From NCBI GenBank assembly GCA_027294925.1, contig JAPULM010000354.1:1-13700 (forward strand): 13,700 nucleotides of DNA, read 5' to 3'. Positions 5,760-13,700 of the stretch are shown here, piece by piece. This stretch comes from a bacterium (GTDB lineage Bacteria; Tectomicrobia; Entotheonellia; Entotheonellales; Entotheonellaceae). The notes below the pieces were generated by a model that saw only the letters and a program-made list of their open reading frames with translations, made no database searches and had not been told where the DNA came from. A program made the position numbers and the translations under genes. The first letter of the stretch is position 1, and each line of letters starts with the position of its first letter.

Positions 5760-6781
5760 GATGTATTGACCTGTTGTAACTTTTCGTAAAAGGCCGTTGT
5801 CTCCCACCATAGCTGTCGTCCGTCATCATGCTGTTGATCAGGCGATTGGTATTGGAGTGCATCACATTGTTCAAGCACAAACATGATATCCTGGGCGTAG
5901 GGCTGATCGTGCAGCTGTTCCGACAGCTCGGCGGTGGTCATCGAAAAAGCCGGAAGCTGATAAGCGGTTTCTACATATTCTTTAACAATATGGCTTAGGC
6001 GTGGAACGAGGGGGAATATTTCATAATTGTCGGGGTACAGAGCCTGCCCCTCGTCCTGCAACATTTGCAAGGTGTGTGCCTCGGGGCTAAGCACGCAGGT
6101 TTCGGCTTCTCGCTGGCCCTGGGTGTAGCGTTTCCATTCTTTAAACCACCCGATGAGCGAGGTAGCGAGGCAGAGGACGCCCACTGTACTGCTTAACGCC
6201 ATTATGACGATTCGCCGATCCTCGACGGGTGCTTTGTGTGGTTTGGGCGAGGTAGGGCGAAATGGACCAATGCGCGACATGTTGAGTAAAACCGGTTGTG
6301 TGATGAGGCTTTTATAGGTGTATTCGCCTTGCAGCCCAGTACGGTCTGTGGCGTTAGCATATAAAATTTCCAGGCCTTCAAAAGGGGCCGTAAGGGGCGT
6401 CGCGCCGAAATATTGTAAGGTATATGCCGCCCGATAGACCGTACGATGGCTTGCGGTTGTATGGCTTGTCAGGGTCATATCGCGGACCTCAAAAAGACCG
6501 TGTTTTTCCCCTTTCTGAGGCAAGTTTACCAGATCGAGAACCACACCGTGGTCGGTTTCGATAACCAAGGTGAGGGGAATTTCATCCCCAATAAAGAAAC
6601 CGTAGTTGCGGGGGACTTCGAAGCTCGGCAAGATCGGAAAACGATCGATTGGCAGTAAAGCTGAAGCAGAGTGGCTGGCGGGTTCAGTCTCACCATGAGG
6701 CGGCAGCATGATCAGGTAAGTGGCAAAGGCGCCGAGGGCGGCAATTGACAGACCAATTCCGACCTTGCGAGCTAATTTCAT
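5756..6781 (-). CDS. mxaA: Two-helix membrane protein in the MxaA position of a MoxR operon
   Basis: The protein has 341 residues. A membrane segment at about 8-25 (IGLSIAALGAFATYLIML) is followed by a predicted periplasmic, beta-rich region of about 165 residues containing repeated strand-like runs (GDEIPLTLVIE, YRAAYTLQYFGATPLTAPFEGLEILY), then a second helix at about 191-212 and a cytoplasmic helical tail with KEYVETAYQLPAFSMTT, a pattern shared with DUF4381-type tails in which a PA.S.TT.EL stretch recurs. In methylotrophs MxaA occupies this slot between MxaS and MxaC and is needed for calcium insertion into methanol dehydrogenase. Both ends overlap neighbours as ATGA (6778-6781 and 5756-5759). 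Family membership is judged by order, size and topology; direct sequence similarity to MxaA would need a search. Confidence 0.7.
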   Translation of the reverse strand: MKLARKVGIGLSIAALGAFATYLIMLPPHGETEPASHSASALLPIDRFPILPSFEVPRNYGFFIGDEIPLTLVIETDHGVVLDLVNLPQKGEKHGLFEVRDMTLTSHTTASHRTVYRAAYTLQYFGATPLTAPFEGLEILYANATDRTGLQGEYTYKSLITQPVLLNMSRIGPFRPTSPKPHKAPVEDRRIVIMALSSTVGVLCLATSLIGWFKEWKRYTQGQREAETCVLSPEAHTLQMLQDEGQALYPDNYEIFPLVPRLSHIVKEYVETAYQLPAFSMTTAELSEQLHDQPYAQDIMFVLEQCDALQYQSPDQQHDDGRQLWWETTAFYEKLQQVNTS

Positions 6782-7671
6782 GCGCTCGCCCTGCTGCTTT
6801 GAGTGCTAAACAAGGCGCTAAGATCGTTCACATAGTCGCTTGAAGGCAAAATTCGAAGGTAGCGAAGACCGAGAGACTGGAACATGTGATGCAGCGTCTT
6901 GTCCCGTGTTTGTCTCAGGTGTTGGATATGCTGCCGGTTTTTTCGCGTGAAACTATAGGACCTCAACTTTCCGCTTTCCATATCATGGGTAAGCAGTCTC
7001 GCCTGAGCGACCGGGAGATCACGCTCCAATGGGTCTGTGATGAGAAGTGGGATGATGTCGTGACGACGTCTGAGCTGGGATAAAGCCGCCTGTATGTCTA
7101 CCGTGTCATCGGCCAGGAAATCGGACAACACAAACACCAAGGCGGTCTGTTTTAATACCTGTTGCAGATAATTGGCCACAACCTGGAAATTGACCTCCCC
7201 CGGATGGCTCGAAGCGGTCAGAATGTATTCAGGGATGGCACGTTGATAGGCTGCCTCCTTGCGAGGGGGGAAATAGACCATAACCTCCGAGGCAAAGCCC
7301 AGCAGCCCAATGCGATCATGTGAAGCGAGCGCCGAATAGACCAGGGAAGCGCTGATTTCTGCCGTTAAATCACGCTTGGTTAGGCGTTTACTGCCGAAAT
7401 TCATCGACGCACTCAAATCAACCAGAAGCATCACGGTAGTTGTTTTTTCTTCATGATAGACATTAACCAGCGGCGTTTGGCTTCCTAGTCGAGCCGTTGC
7501 AGCCCAGTTGATTTTTCGCATCGGTTCACCAGGCTGGTACTCCTTGATTTGATCGAAATCGAGGCCGCTCCCCTGGCCGTGGCTGGCATGGTGCCCATGC
7601 CACACGTATGGCGAACGTTTACGGAGACGTAAAGGGATGCGGGATAGGCGCTGCAAAATGTCTTCGATCAT
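6778..7671 (-). CDS. mxaS: DUF58-domain protein, MxaS-like
   Basis: The protein has 297 residues with no membrane segment, so it is cytoplasmic. The DUF58 signature is clear: GSGLDFDQIKEYQPGEPMRKINWAA, read as separate blocks at about 35-42 and 44-58, the second being the conserved EYQPGD.…R.INW element. It is followed by a VWA-like core with LLVDLSASM at 82-90. DUF58 proteins are encoded next to MoxR ATPases almost everywhere and are taken to be their partners; MxaS is the methylotroph version. The start overlaps the stop of the MoxR gene as ATGA (7668-7671), and its own stop overlaps the next start in the same way, so the three genes are coupled in translation. Confidence 0.85.
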   Translation of the reverse strand: MIEDILQRLSRIPLRLRKRSPYVWHGHHASHGQGSGLDFDQIKEYQPGEPMRKINWAATARLGSQTPLVNVYHEEKTTTVMLLVDLSASMNFGSKRLTKRDLTAEISASLVYSALASHDRIGLLGFASEVMVYFPPRKEAAYQRAIPEYILTASSHPGEVNFQVVANYLQQVLKQTALVFVLSDFLADDTVDIQAALSQLRRRHDIIPLLITDPLERDLPVAQARLLTHDMESGKLRSYSFTRKNRQHIQHLRQTRDKTLHHMFQSLGLRYLRILPSSDYVNDLSALFSTQSSRASA

Positions 7672-8654
7672 GGGATTTCTACTTTTTCCAGGATCATCTG
7701 CAGGATGGACTCTGGCGTCAAGCCACTCCCTTGAACACGGAAATCAAGTATGATGCGGTGCCGTAATATATCGGTAGCCAGATTTTTGACATCTTCAGGT
7801 ATCACATACGAACGTCCCTGGAGGAATGCCAATACCCGGCTAGCCTTACGCAGATTCATAGTGCCACCACGTGGGGAGGCACCTAGCCGAATCTTCCCGT
7901 GCAAATCCTGCAAGCCTGGAACCGCTTCCGGTTGTCGCGTCGCACGGACGAGGTGTACGATGTACTGTTTAATCTGCTCACTGACATAGACCGTTTGCTT
8001 GATATGCTCACGCAGCGCCACCAGCTGTTCCGGGGCAGTGACCGGTTTGACGCCCTCGAGGGGATTGCGCTGGTCCAGGGCGGTGATATCCAGCATGTGG
8101 CGTTCGTCATCTTCAGCCGGGTAGTCCACTAGAAGCTTAAACAGGAAACGATCCAGTTGAGCTTCAGGTAAGGGATAGGTGCCCTCCTGCTCGATTGGAT
8201 TCTGGGTGGCGAGTACGATAAACGGATCATTCAAGGCATGTGTTTCGACCCCCAGGGTGACTTCGCGCTCTTGCATGGCCTGCAGAAAGGCGGCCTGGAC
8301 TTTGGGTGGCGTACGGTTGATTTCATCGGCAAGTAAAAAGTGCGTATCGAGGATGGGCCCCTTGTGAACGTGAAACCGGTGTTCATCAGGGTGATAGATT
8401 AATGAACCGGTGATATCGCTCGGCAGCATGTCAGGCAGAAGTTGGACACGGCGAAAGCTTCCGCCTGTGGCGCGTCCAATCGCACTGATCAGTTGCGTCT
8501 TGGCCAAGCCCGGTACCCCTTCCAGCAAAACATGGCCATCGGCTAACACCGCAATCAGCAACCGTTCGATGAGCGCTTGTTGGCCAATGACGACCTTCAA
8601 CACTTCATGCGTGATACGTTCAATGGTTTCGAGGCCCCGTGTCGGATTGAACAT
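7668..8654 (-). CDS. mxaR: MoxR-family AAA+ ATPase, MxaR-like
   Basis: The protein has 328 residues from ATG 8652-8654, chosen because AAAGGAA lies just upstream and the protein then starts MFNPTRGLETIERI, the normal N-terminus of MoxR proteins; a longer frame from 8780 would run over the sigma-54 promoter and adds unrelated residues. The AAA+ motifs are Walker A GVPGLAKT at 46-53, Walker B FLLADEINR at 106-114, sensor 1 ATQNP at 149-153, then PLPEAQLDRF at 161-170 and a C-terminal lid with GASPRGG. MoxR ATPases act as chaperones for insertion of cofactors or assembly of complexes; MxaR, first in the mxaRSACKL series, serves methanol dehydrogenase. It is the first gene of the operon and is transcribed from the sigma-54 promoter described separately. 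Confidence 0.9.
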   Translation of the reverse strand: MFNPTRGLETIERITHEVLKVVIGQQALIERLLIAVLADGHVLLEGVPGLAKTQLISAIGRATGGSFRRVQLLPDMLPSDITGSLIYHPDEHRFHVHKGPILDTHFLLADEINRTPPKVQAAFLQAMQEREVTLGVETHALNDPFIVLATQNPIEQEGTYPLPEAQLDRFLFKLLVDYPAEDDERHMLDITALDQRNPLEGVKPVTAPEQLVALREHIKQTVYVSEQIKQYIVHLVRATRQPEAVPGLQDLHGKIRLGASPRGGTMNLRKASRVLAFLQGRSYVIPEDVKNLATDILRHRIILDFRVQGSGLTPESILQMILEKVEIP

Positions 8655-8768
8655 GGAGATTCCTTTCCTGCCCGCACGACGAGGCGCTCGGTTGTCATTC
8701 GGTACGACTTGTCTGACTTCAGCTGTCTGGTTTAGATCGCCTGTGGCCGCTATGTTGAACCATCTATA

Positions 8769-8784
8769 AGCAAAATACATGCCA
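8769..8784 (-). promoter_or_regulatory. Sigma-54 (RpoN) promoter of the mxa-like operon
   Basis: On the minus strand the sequence is TGGCATGTATTTTGCT, matching the -24/-12 consensus TGGCACG-N4-TTGCW at 11 of 12 defined positions with correct spacing. Transcription would start near 8758, leaving a leader of about 104 nt before ATG 8654. Such promoters are silent without an AAA+ enhancer-binding activator, so the operon should be inducible. Confidence 0.75.
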
Positions 8785-8807
8785 TGATGTGGTTTTAGCG
8801 ATTCTCA

Positions 8808-8836
8808 GCCCCGTTTAGTTTCGCAAGCGACGGGGC
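8808..8836. other. Hairpin between the sigma-54 promoter and the upstream sites
   Basis: GCCCCGT (8808-8814) and ACGGGGC (8830-8836) form a perfect 7-bp stem with a 15-base loop. It lies in the untranscribed spacer between promoter and presumed enhancer sites on the minus strand. No T tract follows it in either direction, so it is not an obvious terminator. Confidence 0.35.
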
Positions 8837-8837
8837 G

Positions 8838-8853
8838 TGACAGAATTTTGACA
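8838..8853 (-). promoter_or_regulatory. Candidate enhancer-binding site 1
   Basis: The 16-mer TGACAGAATTTTGACA (plus-strand reading) is related to two further 16-mers downstream by the pattern TGNNNNAAWTTTGNCA. Its centre is about 88 bp upstream of the predicted sigma-54 start point. Confidence 0.5.
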
Positions 8854-8869
8854 TCTGCCTTGGGGAGAC

Positions 8870-8885
8870 TGATTGAAATTTGACA
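8870..8885 (-). promoter_or_regulatory. Candidate enhancer-binding site 2
   Basis: TGATTGAAATTTGACA shares the right half AATTTGACA-like sequence with site 1 and starts 32 bp after it. Its centre is about 120 bp upstream of the predicted start. It is the most degenerate of the three. Confidence 0.4.
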
Positions 8886-8899
8886 GGTAAGTTGGGTGA

Positions 8900-8917
8900 G
8901 TGCCAAAATTTTGGCAC
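8900..8917 (-). promoter_or_regulatory. Candidate enhancer-binding site 3, an 18-bp perfect palindrome
   Basis: GTGCCAAAATTTTGGCAC is perfectly symmetrical over 18 bp. Its inner 16-mer starts 31 bp after site 2 and matches the same core (TG.CA.AATTTTG.CA). Its centre is about 151 bp upstream of the predicted sigma-54 start point. It could alternatively be an operator for the divergent icd gene. Confidence 0.55.
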
Positions 8918-11475
<2,558 letters not shown>

Positions 11476-11493
11476 TACTTTGTACCGCAATTA

Positions 11494-11512
11494 CCCTGCC
11501 AGTTTGGCGGGG
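11494..11512 (+). terminator. Candidate terminator of icd
   Basis: CCCTGCC (11494-11500) pairs with GGCGGGG (11506-11512) over a 5-base loop: seven pairs including one G-U, 18 bp after the icd stop. The only T run (four T) comes 13 bases later, so it is an imperfect intrinsic terminator. Confidence 0.45.
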
Positions 11513-11538
11513 AAGCTCCGATTGATTTTAAAAGTCGA

Positions 11539-11551
11539 TCCGACGTTCGGA
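11539..11551 (-). terminator. Candidate terminator of the molybdopterin-enzyme gene
   Basis: On the minus strand TCCGA-ACG-TCGGA forms a 5-bp stem with a 3-base loop about 28 bp after the stop codon, followed four bases later by TTTT. It lies between convergent genes, where a terminator is expected, but the stem is short. Confidence 0.4.
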
Positions 11552-11579
11552 AGCGCTTAGGGACTTCTGCCCGGATGTC

Positions 11580-13700
11580 CTAACCTCTGCGTTTAGCTTG
11601 CAACGCAGCAAAAACCTTTTCCGCCGTTACCGGCAAGTCCATAATTCGAACCCCCACGGCGTCGGCAACCGCGTTGGCGATAGCGGCAGCAACAGGGATG
11701 TTGCTGCTTTCGCCGATGCCTTTGCTCTGATAAGGCGCCGGGCCTGGGCCCGAGTCAAGCAGAACAGTCACCAGCTGTGGAATATCATGCATGGTCGGTA
11801 TCTTATAATCGCCCAGACTCAAGGTGGAAATTTGACCGTCTTCCGTAAGTAATTCTTCCATTAGCCCATAGCCGACCCCTTGCACCAGGGCACCTTCGAT
11901 TTGCCCCTGGTGTGTCAACGGGTTGATGATCGTGCCAACATCGTGAGCGGTGACCACTTTCTTTACCGTGATCTGACCGGTGTCCGGGTCAACCTCTACC
12001 TCGGCCACCTGGGCGCAGAACGAGGTGTGCCTTGTGGGGGTGGTGGTGACGCTTATTTCACCTCGAATGGGACCTCCAGCAGGGACGGTTGCCTGCTCAA
12101 CAACTGCCTCTAACGCTAGGGTGCGTTGCGGGTTGGCGTCAACCACGAACTGTCCTTGCCTCAGTTGGACTTGGTCAACTGGCGCTTCCAGCAGCTCCGC
12201 CGCCACCGCCAGCAGCTTTTCTCTAAGATCGCGGGCCGCTCCAAAGGCCGCCTGGCCTGAGGTATAGGTGACTCTTGTGCCGCCTGGTCCAGACTCATAG
12301 GGAACCGCATCGGTGTCTTGCATCACCAGTGTCACCCTCTGCGATGGCAGGGTGAGGGTTTCGGCCACAATTTGCCGCATGATGGTATGCGCACCGGTGC
12401 CGGTGTCCCACAGGGACATGAAAAGGCTAACCTGGCCGCTGGCGTCGATGCTGACCGAGGCAGCGGATTGCCCAGCGCCTTGAGCCTGATCGGCTATTGC
12501 TATGCCGAGCCCCACATTGGGTTGCTTACGCCGTTGCTCCCAACTCGCCGCCTCAGCCGCCTGGCGCAGAGTCTGTTCAGCGCGTATATGATGCAGGTTG
12601 TCGCCAATAGGTGTCGTATCCCCGTCTTTGAGGATGTTACGCAAGCGGAACGCATAAGGGTCTAGCCCGAGCGCCTTCGCCATCATATCCATATGGGACT
12701 CAACAGCAAAGGCCACCTGGGGCTTGCCGGGTGAGCGCATGTGACCGCAGGGGACATTGTTGGTGTATACCATGTAGCTATCGATTTGAACGTGGGGAAT
12801 CAGATAAGGCCCGCCGCTGTGGTCAGCGCCCCGTATGTGAGCCCTGGGTTTGAACGCCCCGTAAGCGCCACTATTAAATACCGTTCGAGCCTGGTGCGCC
12901 AGTATCCGCCCGTCCTTTGTCAGGCCCGTCTTCAGGGTGATAATGGCTGGATGACGGGGATTACCCGCCATCAACTCCTGAATGTAGTCCATCACCATTT
13001 TGACCGGTTGTCCGGCGCGCAGAGCCAGGTGATAGCACAGTGGCACATCCATGAACGAGCCTTTGCCGCCAAAGTCGCCACCGATGCTGGTTGGGTTCAC
13101 ATTGATTTTCTCCTTGGCTACATCCCATACGGCTGCTAATTGATCCCGCAGCATGAAGGGACCTTTATTGTTAGCCCATATCTGGGCGCGGCCGTGGTCG
13201 TCGATGTTCACCACACAGGCGTGCGGCTCAATGTAGGCCTGGTGCATCAACTGAGTGCTAAAGGTATGCTCAAATATTCGGTCAGCGGCGCGAAAGCCTT
13301 GTTCAATGTCGCCCTTAGACCACATATTGTGGGCAAACACGTTATTGACCGTTGATCCAGGCTGGGGCAAACCCTGGTAAGCAGCCATATCGGGGTGCAG
13401 CGTCGGAGCCGAGTCTTGCATGGCTTGCAAAGGGTCAAATACAGAGGGCAGTTGCTCGTATTCCACCTCAATCAGGTTGACAGCTTCCTCTGCCGCCTCC
13501 GGGGTTTCCGCCGCCACCGCGGCGACTTTCTCGCCCATAAACAAAACCCGATGCCTCGCCAGTAGCGGCATATCGCGTAGCAACCGGCCCACTCTGCGGT
13601 CGGGCAAGTCCTGGCCGATGAGGACCGCATGGACGCCGGGCACATGGTTGGCCTTGGCTGTGTCGATACTCAAAATTTGCGCGTGTGTATAGGGGCTGCG
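11580..13700 (-). CDS. Molybdopterin-binding large subunit, xanthine dehydrogenase / aldehyde oxidase family (N-terminus beyond window)
   Basis: The frame is open from the right edge (RSPYTHAQILSIDTAKA, the conserved RSP.AHA.I..ID element), so the gene starts outside; 706 residues are present and some 50-60 are probably missing. Domain a/b hammerhead elements (GVHAVLIGQDLPD, GEKVAAVAAETPEAA) lead into the two molybdopterin-binding domains: SIGGDFGGKG, the MRSPGKPQ.AFA.ES block, GPGGTRVTYTSGQAA, and KGIGESS near the end, whose Glu is the expected catalytic base. The enzyme would hydroxylate a carbon next to nitrogen or oxygen using Mo-cytosine or Mo-pterin dinucleotide, with FAD and 2Fe-2S subunits encoded elsewhere. 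The CO-dehydrogenase active-site loop (AYXCSFR) is absent, since the corresponding loop reads CGHMRSPG, so it is not a form I CoxL. The substrate is unknown. No partner subunits lie downstream before the convergent icd gene. Confidence 0.9.
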   Translation of the reverse strand, partial: RSPYTHAQILSIDTAKANHVPGVHAVLIGQDLPDRRVGRLLRDMPLLARHRVLFMGEKVAAVAAETPEAAEEAVNLIEVEYEQLPSVFDPLQAMQDSAPTLHPDMAAYQGLPQPGSTVNNVFAHNMWSKGDIEQGFRAADRIFEHTFSTQLMHQAYIEPHACVVNIDDHGRAQIWANNKGPFMLRDQLAAVWDVAKEKINVNPTSIGGDFGGKGSFMDVPLCYHLALRAGQPVKMVMDYIQELMAGNPRHPAIITLKTGLTKDGRILAHQARTVFNSGAYGAFKPRAHIRGADHSGGPYLIPHVQIDSYMVYTNNVPCGHMRSPGKPQVAFAVESHMDMMAKALGLDPYAFRLRNILKDGDTTPIGDNLHHIRAEQTLRQAAEAASWEQRRKQPNVGLGIAIADQAQGAGQSAASVSIDASGQVSLFMSLWDTGTGAHTIMRQIVAETLTLPSQRVTLVMQDTDAVPYESGPGGTRVTYTSGQAAFGAARDLREKLLAVAAELLEAPVDQVQLRQGQFVVDANPQRTLALEAVVEQATVPAGGPIRGEISVTTTPTRHTSFCAQVAEVEVDPDTGQITVKKVVTAHDVGTIINPLTHQGQIEGALVQGVGYGLMEELLTEDGQISTLSLGDYKIPTMHDIPQLVTVLLDSGPGPAPYQSKGIGESSNIPVAAAIANAVADAVGVRIMDLPVTAEKVFAALQAKRRG

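Noticed and set aside
8655..8780. Extension of the MoxR gene to an upstream ATG at 8780
   Set aside because: The extra 42 residues match no part of the MoxR family, the start would lie within the sigma-54 promoter and upstream of the predicted transcript start, and a good ribosome site precedes ATG 8654.
8848..8885. Two TTGACA hexamers (8848-8853, 8880-8885) as sigma-70 -35 boxes for icd
   Set aside because: Neither has a recognisable -10 at 16-18 bp; they are better explained as the right halves of the repeated 16-bp sites.

Overview
The window looks like chromosomal DNA of a Gram-negative, probably proteobacterium-like organism of moderate G+C content. The evidence is an exported periplasmic redox protein, a methanol-dehydrogenase-type (mxa) maturation operon, a textbook sigma-54 promoter and a monomeric NADP-isocitrate dehydrogenase. 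A probable UGA-encoded selenocysteine implies that the genome also carries the Sec machinery (selA, selB, selC, selD), none of which lies here. I cannot name the taxon from the sequence alone.

Layout, left to right. (1) 3-104 (+): the last codons of a cobalamin-independent methionine synthase-like protein. (2) 171-755 (-): an exported peroxiredoxin-like protein whose redox-active residue is encoded by an in-frame TGA. A perfect 7-bp hairpin with a GGU loop follows the TGA at the right distance for a bacterial SECIS element. (3) 991-2097 (-): a saccharopine dehydrogenase-family oxidoreductase. (4) About 2290-3050: a G+C-rich stretch read on the opposite strand. It holds a cold-shock-protein gene that has lost its middle at a perfect inverted repeat, and a small gene for a protein with a basic front half and an acidic back half. 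(5) 3060-8654 (-): one tightly packed operon in the order MoxR ATPase, DUF58, membrane protein, VWA, TPR, VWA, which is the mxaR-S-A-C-K-L order, followed by a small two-helix membrane protein. (6) 8655-9246: the control region of that operon and the leader of the divergent gene. (7) 9247-11475 (+): monomeric isocitrate dehydrogenase. (8) 11580 to the right edge (-): a molybdopterin-binding subunit of the xanthine dehydrogenase family, incomplete at its N-terminus.

How the parts fit. The six mxa-like genes are mostly coupled by ATGA stop/start overlaps and should form one transcript. MxaA, MxaK and MxaL are known to be needed for calcium insertion into methanol dehydrogenase, and MoxR/VWA modules in general act as chaperone-like insertion or maturation systems. 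No dehydrogenase structural gene (mxaF or xoxF) is visible, so the client is unknown. Upstream of the operon, an 11-of-12 match to the sigma-54 -24/-12 consensus is preceded by three related 16-bp sites. Their centres lie about 88, 120 and 151 bp upstream of the predicted start, or roughly three helical turns apart, as expected for an enhancer-binding-protein array.

The two observations most worth following are the selenocysteine peroxiredoxin-like gene, which a standard gene caller would split in two, and the sigma-54/enhancer architecture driving an mxa-type maturation operon.
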